From: CAYFVR01 sp046541515
GTDB taxonomy: Bacteria; Desulfobacterota; Desulfobacteria; Desulfobacterales; Desulfococcaceae
Reading direction: 5' to 3'
Assembly (NCBI GenBank): GCA_046541515.1
Contig: JBKHDD010000197.1
Location: 1 to 8,508 of the forward strand
DNA: 8,508 nucleotides
Of this stretch, positions 1 to 5,567 are shown piece by piece; position 1 is the first letter of the stretch; the number at the start of each line of letters is the position of its first letter. A program made the position numbers and the translations under genes. The notes under the pieces were generated by a model. The model ran no database searches. It had not been told where the DNA came from and was given only the letters and a program-made list of their open reading frames with translations.

Positions 1-112
1 GATTGAAAAATGGTTGCCGATTGCGGAAATCAGGGATTGAGAGCCTGCGAGAGCGAACGCCATGCCGCTCTACCCGGCCCCGAAAGCACCGAACTCTGGT
101 CCCCCGGCAGCC
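1..112 (+). pseudogene. Decayed 5' fragment of a DUF1156 DNA methylase gene (remnant 1)
   Basis: This stretch aligns base by base with the cleaner remnant at 2359-2470. Its reading frame is broken several times. Frame 2 gives IEKWLPIAEI at 2-31 and then reaches a TGA at 38-40. One extra base moves the match to frame 3 (IESLRERTP, 36-62). One missing base returns it to frame 2 (MPLYPAPK, from 62), and a further shift follows near 90. The match is to the N-terminus of DUF1156 proteins, COG1743-type adenine-specific DNA methylases with a Zn ribbon, which are normally many hundreds of residues long. Nothing of the catalytic part is present. The fragment probably begins before the window. Sequence from 113 to 210 may be further decayed remnant, but I cannot align it unambiguously. 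The family call rests on memory of the conserved N-terminal pattern and is clearer in remnant 2. Confidence 0.6.
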
Positions 113-247
113 CGATTTTTCCTTCCGCCGAAACAGCCGCCCGCGAAGAACCGGTGAAGCGGGAGGTGTTTCTTCGCATTTTGGAGGCAAGGGGAAATCG
201 GGAAAAATAGGAACGGCTTGCCTCTATCGACTATCACCGCCCCAAAC

Positions 248-251
248 GGAG
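248..251 (+). promoter_or_regulatory. Ribosome binding site that sets the start at 258
   Basis: GGAG lies 6 nt before ATG 258. The same motif at the same distance precedes the duplicate gene at 2573. It supports this internal ATG over any upstream in-frame start, because the open frame upstream runs through the DUF1156 remnant. Confidence 0.7.
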
Positions 252-257
252 AATGCC

Positions 258-1835
258 ATGCGCTTTTTCAACACGGCCGGTCCGGTCCATTGTGAAGACC
301 ATTACTGCCTTCCGCCCCTGGAGCGGTTCAACCTGAGCGAAATTCTTTCGCTCGTTGAACAGAAAAAGTATTTTGTCCTGCACGCCCCCCGCCAAACGGG
401 GAAAACATCGTCCCTGCTGGCGTTGATGGATCATTTGAACGGAAGCGGGAATTTCCATTGCGTCTATTTCAATGTGGAGGCGGCCCAGGGCGCGCGGGAA
501 AACGTGTACCGGGGCATGAAATCCATTCTCAACGAAATGGCGCTCCGGGCCCGGGTGCATTTGGACGACCATTGGCCGACCCAACATTGGCCCGGAATTC
601 TGGAGACCAGCGGAGAGGACAACGCCCTGAATGAAATTTTGACCCAATGGGCCATGCAAACCCAAAAATCCCTGGTTCTCCTGGTCGATGAAATCGACGC
701 TTTGATCGGCGACACCCTGATTTCGGTACTTCGTCAAATTCGATCGGGATATGACCGAAGGGGGACGCAATTTCCTCGCTCCATCATCCTGTGCGGGGTC
801 CGCGACGTTCGGGATTATCGTATCCATTCCGAGCGGGAGCAGGACATCATCACGGGCGGCAGCGCTTTCAACATCAAGGCCAAGTCGTTGCGGCTTGGCA
901 ATTTCGACGCGGAGGAAACCACCCGAATTTACCAGATCCATACGGAGGAAACCGGCCAGGAATTCGAATCCGGGACGATGGAGTTGATATGGGAATACAC
1001 GAAGGGGCAGCCGTGGCTGGTCAATGCCTTGGGATACGAAGTCTGTTTTGAAATGGAAGCGGGCCGTGATCGGACCCGGCCGATCACCTCCGAGATGCTG
1101 GAACAAGCCAAGGAAAACCTGATCCTTCGCCGGGAAACCCATTTGGATCAACTGGCAGACAAGCTCCGGGAACCCCGGGTCCGATCCGTGATCGAACCGC
1201 TCTTGACGGGAACGCCGGAGCCGGGCCAAATGCGGGAAGACGACATCCAATACGTGACGGATTTGGGGCTGATTCAACGAAAGCCCCAACTGACCATCGC
1301 CAACAAAATTTACCAGGAGATCGTCCCGAGGCTATTGGCCGAAACCACCCAGGACGCTCTCCCTTTCCAGACCCAATGGTACGTTGCGCCGGACGGGCGG
1401 CTGGACATGGAAAAGCTGCTGACCGCGTTTCAGGAATTTTTCCGGGAGCATTCGGAACATTGGGTGGGAAGATTCGACTACAAGGAAGCCGGCCCCCAAC
1501 TCTTGCTGCAAGCCTTTTTGCAGCGAATCGTCAATTCCGGCGGGCGGATCGACCGGGAGTACGGGCTGGGGCGGCGGCGGACCGATTTGATGGTGGCGTG
1601 GCCGGTTGACGGCGGCCTTCAGAAGGTCGTGCTGGAGCTGAAAATTCTGTACAAAAGCCGGGAGCGGACCCTGGCCGAGGGGTTGGAGCAGACGGCGGAC
1701 TACATGGACAAGTGCGGCGCGGACGAAGGCCACCTGATCATCTTCGACCGGCGGCCGGAGCGGACCTGGGACGAGAAAATCTTCCGGGAAACCCGCGCGG
1801 CGGCGGGAAAGACGGTGACCGCGTGGGGAATGTGA
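258..1835 (+). CDS. P-loop ATPase with C-terminal PD-(D/E)XK nuclease-like domain, copy 1
   Basis: The 525-residue protein starts FNTAGPV...HYCLPPLERF, the opening of a widespread bacterial ATPase family with a characteristic APRQTGKT P-loop. Visible motifs are Walker A at 43-50 (K49, T50; the usual first Gly is Ala), Walker B LLVDEID at 141-147 (D144, E145), and a conserved CGVRDVRDYR stretch at 179-188 after the beta strand following Walker B. A winged-helix-like linker appears likely around 310-362. The C-terminus has a PD-(D/E)XK arrangement: D443 in RRRTD, E460-x-K462, and a QxxxY motif (Q478, Y482). It is predicted to be cytoplasmic, with no signal peptide or membrane segment. ATP-dependent DNA cleavage, perhaps in defence or mobile-element control, is inference. 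The open frame extends upstream to position 3, but ATG 258 has a GGAG 6 nt before it and is matched by the duplicate gene. The gene is intact and stands alone behind a broken methylase fragment. Confidence 0.85.
   Translation: MRFFNTAGPVHCEDHYCLPPLERFNLSEILSLVEQKKYFVLHAPRQTGKTSSLLALMDHLNGSGNFHCVYFNVEAAQGARENVYRGMKSILNEMALRARVHLDDHWPTQHWPGILETSGEDNALNEILTQWAMQTQKSLVLLVDEIDALIGDTLISVLRQIRSGYDRRGTQFPRSIILCGVRDVRDYRIHSEREQDIITGGSAFNIKAKSLRLGNFDAEETTRIYQIHTEETGQEFESGTMELIWEYTKGQPWLVNALGYEVCFEMEAGRDRTRPITSEMLEQAKENLILRRETHLDQLADKLREPRVRSVIEPLLTGTPEPGQMREDDIQYVTDLGLIQRKPQLTIANKIYQEIVPRLLAETTQDALPFQTQWYVAPDGRLDMEKLLTAFQEFFREHSEHWVGRFDYKEAGPQLLLQAFLQRIVNSGGRIDREYGLGRRRTDLMVAWPVDGGLQKVVLELKILYKSRERTLAEGLEQTADYMDKCGADEGHLIIFDRRPERTWDEKIFRETRAAAGKTVTAWGM
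1065..1780 (+). repeat. 716-bp perfect repeat, copy 1
   Basis: Every base matches 3383-4098. The nearest differences are C1064 versus A3382 on the left and C1781 versus T4099 on the right. It covers codons 270-508 of the ATPase-nuclease gene, that is, the C-terminal part of the ATPase module and nearly all of the nuclease-like domain. Confidence 0.9.
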
Positions 1836-1841
1836 CGAATT

Positions 1842-1871
1842 GGCGTTCCCGCAACCCAGAGGGGGAACGCC
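1842..1871 (+). terminator. Hairpin just after the first ATPase-nuclease gene
   Basis: GGCGTTCCC (1842-1850) pairs with GGGAACGCC (1863-1871), a 9-bp GC-rich stem with a 12-nt loop, starting 6 nt after the stop codon. The position suits a transcript end or 3' stabiliser. No U-tract follows, so a classical intrinsic terminator is not shown. Confidence 0.4.
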
Positions 1872-1894
1872 GCCCGAAAACCTGAACGGCGGCG

Positions 1895-1917
1895 CGGCGG
1901 AAAATTTGCTTCCGCCG
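1895..1917. other. Second inverted repeat downstream of copy 1
   Basis: CGGCGGAA (1895-1902) pairs with TTCCGCCG (1910-1917) around a 7-nt loop. It may add to termination with the hairpin at 1842-1871, or be a chance product of GC-rich sequence. No other feature is visible between 1872 and about 1970. Confidence 0.3.
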
Positions 1918-2041
1918 GCGCCCCCGGCCTTGTTCGCGGAGGATTCGATTTCCGGCGGGCTGGGGGTGTGCGATCACCAACGAACCCAAAAATCCGAAAA
2001 AATCCCAAATTCATAAATTCATCAACCAAAAATATCATGAA

Positions 2042-2278
2042 TTGGAGTCGCTTCGATCTTTTCAAGAACTTGGAACAGGGCGGGCAGTTTTCCCAAATGA
2101 CCAGAAAAGGTGTTGGGATATTGAACTCCGTATCCCAGTAGAAACCCCACCCGGTCAAACCGACCAAGCCCAATGGATGGCAGATCGCGTTTCAAAAGCA
2201 TTTGAGGACCTGAAAGAAACCGATATTATTCAGGGCATTCAAGACATCCTCGCCGAAAAAACGCCTTCCACGCCCTGA
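2042..2278 (+). CDS. Small hypothetical protein, possibly a gene remnant
   Basis: This 78-codon ORF can only start at TTG 2042, with no clear ribosome binding site. The frame stays open upstream to 1886 without an ATG or GTG. The true start may have been lost, for example ATC at 1973 in front of a plausible TNEPKNPKK N-terminus. The product is charged and soluble-looking (QWMADRVSKAFEDL at the centre, EDL...DIIQGIQDILAEK toward the end), with helical character and no membrane segment or recognised motif. The region is less GC-rich than the flanking genes, and codon use is mixed at the third position, suggesting a different origin. It ends 66 nt before the DUF1156 fragment on the same strand, so it may belong to the same lost gene cluster. 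I do not recognise a family. Confidence 0.35.
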   Translation: MESLRSFQELGTGRAVFPNDQKRCWDIELRIPVETPPGQTDQAQWMADRVSKAFEDLKETDIIQGIQDILAEKTPSTP

Positions 2279-2344
2279 AGTACGGCAAAACGTCGTTGAA
2301 AAAATCCCACAGCAACCCACCATTCCAACGAAAAAGAAGACCGA

Positions 2345-2542
2345 ATGACCCGACGCCCGATTGAAAAATGCTTGCCGACTGCGGAAATCTGGATCGAGGG
2401 CCTGCGAGAGCGAACGCCGATGACGCCCTATCCGGGACCGAACCGGCTCCACGTCTGGTGGGGGCGGCGGCCGTTGGTGGCGTCGCGGGCGGCGGTTTTG
2501 GCTTCCATTATTCCGGAAGGCCCTGATCGGGAAAGGCACTAA
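2345..2542 (+). pseudogene. Truncated DUF1156 DNA methylase gene, N-terminal 65 codons (remnant 2)
   Basis: The frame runs undisturbed from ATG 2345 to TAA 2540-2542. The product matches the N-terminus of DUF1156 proteins (COG1743, adenine-specific DNA methylase with Zn ribbon): IEKCLPTAEI at residues 6-15, then LRERTPM, then the hallmark LHVWWGRRPLVASRAAVLAS. Full-length members are many hundreds of residues, so only the leading segment survives. The methyltransferase motifs are absent and activity is not expected. The coding match breaks off after PEGPDRE, where the spacer of the ATPase-nuclease gene begins. DUF1156 methylases are typically encoded in defence islands beside DUF499 and helicase genes; none is seen here. 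The fragment keeps an intact start and frame, unlike remnant 1, so translation of a short peptide cannot be excluded. Confidence 0.75.
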
Positions 2543-2562
2543 CGGACTTCATCTTCCCAAAC

Positions 2563-2566
2563 GGAG
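2563..2566 (+). promoter_or_regulatory. Ribosome binding site for the gene at 2573
   Basis: GGAG lies 6 nt before ATG 2573, identical in sequence and spacing to the site before the duplicate gene at 258. Confidence 0.7.
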
Positions 2567-2572
2567 ATTGCC

Positions 2573-4153
2573 ATGCGCTTTTTCAACACGGCGGGGCCGG
2601 TCAATTGCGAGGACCATTACTGCCTTCCGCCTTTGGAGCGGTTCAACCTGAGCGAAATTCTTATGCTCGTTGAACAGAAAAAGTACTTCGTCCTGCACGC
2701 CCCCCGACAAACGGGGAAAACGTCGTCTTTGCTGGCCTTGATGGCCCACCTCAACGAATCGGGAAAATACCGGTGCCGGTACGTCAACGTGGAGGTCGCC
2801 CAATCGGCGCGGGAAGATGTTCGGGAGGGAATTTCCGCGGTTTTGCAGGAAGCGGCGGCCAGCGCCGTCGACTATTCCGGCGATGAATCACCGAACCGTT
2901 CCTGGGGGGAAATTTTGGAAAAGTCCAGTCCGCACATGGCGTTCGGGCTGGCGTTGACCCAATGGGCACGGGAAGAGTCAACTCGCCCACTGGTATTGCT
3001 GATCGACGAAATCGACGCCTTGGTCGGGGACACCCTGATCGCCGTGCTGCGTCAAATCCGGGCCGGATATCCCAAGCGGCCCAAGGCGTTCCCCCAGTCG
3101 GTCATCCTTTGCGGCGTCCGCGACGTGCGAGACTACCGCATTCACTCGGAACGGGAAAAAGCCATCATTACCGGCGGCAGCGCGTTCAACGTGAAAGCCG
3201 AATCCTTGCGATTGGGAAACTTCCACCAGGCGGAAGTCCAGCGGCTCTACCAAATCCATACGGAGGAAACCGGGCAAAAATATGAAGGCGAAGTCGTGGA
3301 CCGGGTATGGGAATACACGCAAGGACAGCCATGGCTGGTGAACGCTTTGGGATATGAAGTCTGCTTCAAGATGGAAGCGGGACGTGATCGGACCCGGCCG
3401 ATCACCTCCGAGATGCTGGAACAAGCCAAGGAAAACCTGATCCTTCGCCGGGAAACCCATTTGGATCAACTGGCAGACAAGCTCCGGGAACCCCGGGTCC
3501 GATCCGTGATCGAACCGCTCTTGACGGGAACGCCGGAGCCGGGCCAAATGCGGGAAGACGACATCCAATACGTGACGGATTTGGGGCTGATTCAACGAAA
3601 GCCCCAACTGACCATCGCCAACAAAATTTACCAGGAGATCGTCCCGAGGCTATTGGCCGAAACCACCCAGGACGCTCTCCCTTTCCAGACCCAATGGTAC
3701 GTTGCGCCGGACGGGCGGCTGGACATGGAAAAGCTGCTGACCGCGTTTCAGGAATTTTTCCGGGAGCATTCGGAACATTGGGTGGGAAGATTCGACTACA
3801 AGGAAGCCGGCCCCCAACTCTTGCTGCAAGCCTTTTTGCAGCGAATCGTCAATTCCGGCGGGCGGATCGACCGGGAGTACGGGCTGGGGCGGCGGCGGAC
3901 CGATTTGATGGTGGCGTGGCCGGTTGACGGCGGCCTTCAGAAGGTCGTGCTGGAGCTGAAAATTCTGTACAAAAGCCGGGAGCGGACCCTGGCCGAGGGG
4001 TTGGAGCAGACGGCGGACTACATGGACAAGTGCGGCGCGGACGAAGGCCACCTGATCATCTTCGACCGGCGGCCGGAGCGGACCTGGGACGAGAAAATTT
4101 TCCGGGAAACCCGCGCGGCGGCGGGAAAGACGGTGACCGTGTGGGGGATGTGA
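2573..4153 (+). CDS. P-loop ATPase with C-terminal PD-(D/E)XK nuclease-like domain, copy 2
   Basis: This 526-residue paralogue of the protein at 258-1835 has the same layout: Walker A at 43-50 (K49, T50), Walker B LLIDEID at 142-148 (D145, E146), CGVRDVRDYR at 180-189, and nuclease-like residues D444, E461-x-K463, Q479 and Y483. Residues 1-60 are nearly the same as in copy 1. Residues about 61-140 between the Walker motifs differ strongly and include one extra residue. From residue 271 to the end only one residue differs (Val for Ala, third residue before the final Gly-Met). All predicted catalytic residues are retained, so both copies may be active. It is predicted to be cytoplasmic. A role in DNA cleavage or defence is inferred from the domain pair and the adjoining methylase remnant. 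It is followed by the hairpin at 4168-4198 and does not appear to share a transcript with the operon starting at 4799. Confidence 0.87.
   Translation: MRFFNTAGPVNCEDHYCLPPLERFNLSEILMLVEQKKYFVLHAPRQTGKTSSLLALMAHLNESGKYRCRYVNVEVAQSAREDVREGISAVLQEAAASAVDYSGDESPNRSWGEILEKSSPHMAFGLALTQWAREESTRPLVLLIDEIDALVGDTLIAVLRQIRAGYPKRPKAFPQSVILCGVRDVRDYRIHSEREKAIITGGSAFNVKAESLRLGNFHQAEVQRLYQIHTEETGQKYEGEVVDRVWEYTQGQPWLVNALGYEVCFKMEAGRDRTRPITSEMLEQAKENLILRRETHLDQLADKLREPRVRSVIEPLLTGTPEPGQMREDDIQYVTDLGLIQRKPQLTIANKIYQEIVPRLLAETTQDALPFQTQWYVAPDGRLDMEKLLTAFQEFFREHSEHWVGRFDYKEAGPQLLLQAFLQRIVNSGGRIDREYGLGRRRTDLMVAWPVDGGLQKVVLELKILYKSRERTLAEGLEQTADYMDKCGADEGHLIIFDRRPERTWDEKIFRETRAAAGKTVTVWGM
3383..4098 (+). repeat. 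716-bp perfect repeat, copy 2
   Basis: Identical to 1065-1780. Identity at all codon positions over this length, next to clearly diverged sequence at 430-1060 versus 2745-3378, indicates recent homogenisation rather than protein-level constraint. Confidence 0.9.
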
Positions 4154-4167
4154 AAAGGGTTTTGAAC

Positions 4168-4198
4168 GCGCCGCCAGAAACCGGCCCGGCGGCGGCGC
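4168..4198 (+). terminator. Hairpin after the second ATPase-nuclease gene
   Basis: GCGCCGCC (4168-4175) pairs with GGCGGCGC (4191-4198), starting 14 nt after the stop codon. The 15-nt loop is itself GC-rich. Only an A-rich run follows, with no U-tract, so it is at best a Rho-assisted or structural 3' end. Apart from this I see nothing recognisable in 4154-4340. Confidence 0.35.
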
Positions 4199-4349
4199 TC
4201 AAAAACGGAACTGTCCATACGCCCGGGCAAGGCCACGCCCAAATTTTCTTTGCGGACGGATGTGGCTGAAACCGCCAGGTTCTCCACTCCTCAAAATTTT
4301 TCTTGCCACGCCTTCCGCCTCACCCGCCTCCCTGTTTCCCAATTTTTTA

Positions 4350-4377
4350 TTGACAACGGATGAAAACAGTGTAAACT
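4350..4377 (+). promoter_or_regulatory. Sigma-70-type promoter, probably for the operon at 4799
   Basis: A perfect -35 box TTGACA (4350-4355) is followed after 16 nt by TAAACT (4372-4377), which matches four of six -10 consensus positions. The boxes lie in an AT-rich patch (about 4340-4410) that stands out in GC-rich sequence. The next gene on this strand starts at 4799, so transcripts would carry a leader of about 410 nt. The assignment to the transporter operon is by position only. Confidence 0.55.
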
Positions 4378-4424
4378 CGACAAAAAAATGAATGGAATTT
4401 TTTTGCTCTTTCGCCATTTTGCTT

Positions 4425-4455
4425 CCCCGGAAGCCCGCCCGGGCGCATCCCGGGG
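4425..4455. other. Nested inverted repeat
   Basis: CCCCGG (4425-4430) pairs with CCGGGG (4450-4455). Between them lies the 10-bp perfect palindrome CGCCCGGGCG (4436-4445), so the segment can fold as a compact double structure. Confidence 0.35.
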
Positions 4456-4546
4456 GTTTCATCGCCGGATGGCTTTCCGCCGCGAACCCTCCCCTTCCCG
4501 GAGGTTTCCGGCATCCCCGCCGAATCCGTCCGGCATGGCGGAGCGC

Positions 4547-4573
4547 CCCGCCGGGAAATTTCCTCCCGGCGGG
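4547..4573. other. 10-bp stem inverted repeat in the operon leader
   Basis: CCCGCCGGGA (4547-4556) pairs perfectly with TCCCGGCGGG (4564-4573) around the loop AATTTCC. It is the strongest hairpin in the region. It lacks a following U-tract. Confidence 0.45.
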
Positions 4574-4644
4574 AACGCTTCTCCCGCCGAAGTCCGGGAA
4601 ACCCCCTCGGCGCCGGAAACCGCGATCCGCCTCCTTTTTTGGCA

Positions 4645-4667
4645 TTCCCGCGCCAGCCTCGCGGGAA
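4645..4667. other. 8-bp stem inverted repeat in the operon leader
   Basis: TTCCCGCG (4645-4652) pairs with CGCGGGAA (4660-4667) around a 7-nt loop. It is followed after 4 nt by TTTT (4672-4675), so a weak attenuator-like terminator is possible, as is a protein-binding site. Confidence 0.35.
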
Positions 4668-4687
4668 CAGGTTTTCGAGCGGGGCCT

Positions 4688-4709
4688 ACCGACCGGCCGG
4701 TAGTCGGTC
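4688..4709. promoter_or_regulatory. Operator-like palindrome upstream of the transporter/acyl-CoA synthetase operon
   Basis: ACCGAC (4688-4693) and GTCGGT (4704-4709) are inverted arms, and the 10-bp perfect palindrome ACCGGCCGGT (4692-4701) lies between and overlaps the left arm. Size and symmetry fit a dimeric repressor site. TetR-family regulators often control acyl-CoA and fatty-acid operons through palindromes of this kind. The regulator is not in the window, so the assignment is inference. Confidence 0.4.
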
Positions 4710-4798
4710 TTGGGCCGCTTGCTGGTCCAAAATCCCGGACGATCCAATGAACCATCGGTTCCCCGGAACCTGATCCCCGAAAGGCGCTCCGCCACCGA

Positions 4799-5563
4799 AT
4801 GAAAACGCTCCACATTGAATCGCTGACCCTCACCTTCGGCGGCCTCAACGCCCTGGAAAACGTCTCCATGACCTTCGAGCCGGGCCTCATCTCCTCGGTC
4901 ATCGGCCCCAACGGCGCGGGGAAAACCAGCCTGCTCAACTGCGTGTCCGGTTTTTACCATCCCACCGAAGGCGGCCTCCGCTACGGCGACGACGACCTGA
5001 GCAAGGCGCCGCCCCACGTCATTTCCGGGTTGGGCATCGCCCGGGCCTTCCAGAATCTGGAGCTGTTCCGGGGCATGACCGTTCTGGACAACCTCCTGCT
5101 GGCCCGCCATCGCAAGCTCAACTACAACATCTTCCAAGCCATGCTTTATTTCGGCAAAGCGTCCCGGGTGGAGGCGGAAAACCGGGGCTTCGTGGAGGAG
5201 GTCATCGACTTCATGGAGCTGGAGCCCTACCGGAACGCCACCGTGGGCTCCCTGGCCTACGGCGTCCAAAAACGGGTGGAGGTGGCCCGGGCCCTGACGC
5301 TGGCCCCCCGGCTGATTTTGCTGGACGAACCCATGGCCGGCATGAACGTCGAGGAAAAGGAGGACATGGTCCGCTTCATCATGGACATCCGGGCCGAGCG
5401 GGACACCACGGTGGTGCTGGTGGAACACGACTTGGGCGTGGTGATGGACATCTCCGACCGGATTTACGTGCTGGACTTCGGCGAGGTCATCGGCGCGGGA
5501 ACCCCCGAGGAGGTTTCCCAAAACCGAGCGGTCATCGAAGCCTACATCGGGGAGGAGAACTGA
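4799..5563 (+). CDS. livG: Liv-type ABC transporter ATP-binding protein (LivG family)
   Basis: This 254-residue cytoplasmic ATPase of the branched-chain amino acid (HAAT) transporter family energises import by the LivH/LivM-type permeases encoded downstream. Motifs in order are Walker A GPNGAGKT (36-43), Q-loop Q85 in RAFQNLELF, the signature region LAYGVQKR (152-159, where most LivG proteins have LSYGQQRR), Walker B RLILLDEP (171-178) with D176 and E177, D-loop AGMN (180-183) and switch His H210. The C-terminal DFGEVIGAGTPEEV is typical of LivG/LivF. Length is normal. ATG 4799 is the first Met; only a weak AAGGCG at 4781-4786, 12 nt away, precedes it. The next gene starts 4 nt after the stop. 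The real substrate need not be an amino acid: the acyl-CoA synthetase in the same operon suggests a carboxylic acid. Confidence 0.9.
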   Translation: MKTLHIESLTLTFGGLNALENVSMTFEPGLISSVIGPNGAGKTSLLNCVSGFYHPTEGGLRYGDDDLSKAPPHVISGLGIARAFQNLELFRGMTVLDNLLLARHRKLNYNIFQAMLYFGKASRVEAENRGFVEEVIDFMELEPYRNATVGSLAYGVQKRVEVARALTLAPRLILLDEPMAGMNVEEKEDMVRFIMDIRAERDTTVVLVEHDLGVVMDISDRIYVLDFGEVIGAGTPEEVSQNRAVIEAYIGEEN

Positions 5564-5567
5564 GACG

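Larger units (their letters stand above)
1..1835 (+). repeat. Tandem duplication unit, copy 1 (DUF1156 fragment + ATPase-nuclease gene)
   Basis: Bases 1-1835 correspond to 2359-4153. Both units have the same order: DUF1156 5' fragment, short spacer ending in CCCAAACGGAGA, then the ATPase-nuclease gene. The offset is 2358 at the left end, 2315 at the gene start and 2318 at the stop. Copy 1 therefore carries about 43 extra bases upstream of the gene and lacks one codon inside it. Similarity ends right after the stop codon. The left boundary lies outside the window. Confidence 0.85.
2359..4153 (+). repeat. Tandem duplication unit, copy 2 (DUF1156 fragment + ATPase-nuclease gene)
   Basis: This is the partner of 1-1835. 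The spacer between methylase fragment and ATPase gene is also shared: GATCGGGAAAGG...AACGG followed by CCCAAACGGAGA has counterparts at 197-252. The truncated methylase fragment was therefore already joined to the ATPase-nuclease gene before duplication. Confidence 0.85.
4378..4798 (+). other. Long GC-rich, hairpin-rich leader region without a credible gene
   Basis: This stretch separates the promoter at 4350-4377 from the first operon gene. It holds inverted repeats at 4425-4455, 4547-4573 and 4645-4667 and the palindrome at 4688-4709. An open frame at 4388-4750 gives a Pro/Arg/Ala-rich product with no plausible start signal or domain, so I treat it as non-coding. It may act as a structured 5' leader, an attenuator or an operator region. 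No known riboswitch class is recognised. Confidence 0.45.

Noticed and set aside
3..257. An 85-residue N-terminal extension of the first ATPase-nuclease protein
   Set aside because: The frame is open, but it crosses the frameshifted DUF1156 remnant, has no matching extension in the duplicate gene, and ATG 258 has its own ribosome binding site.
2345..2542. Functional DNA methylase
   Set aside because: Only the first 65 residues remain; no SAM-binding or catalytic motif is present.
1..4153. Insertion sequence or CRISPR array as the source of the repeats
   Set aside because: There is no transposase, no terminal inverted repeats, and no short regularly spaced repeats; the repetition is explained by two paralogous genes with their upstream fragments.
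4388..4750. Plus-strand open frame in the leader region
   Set aside because: It is Pro/Arg/Ala-rich, has no ribosome binding site, spans several perfect hairpins, and a second overlapping frame is equally open.
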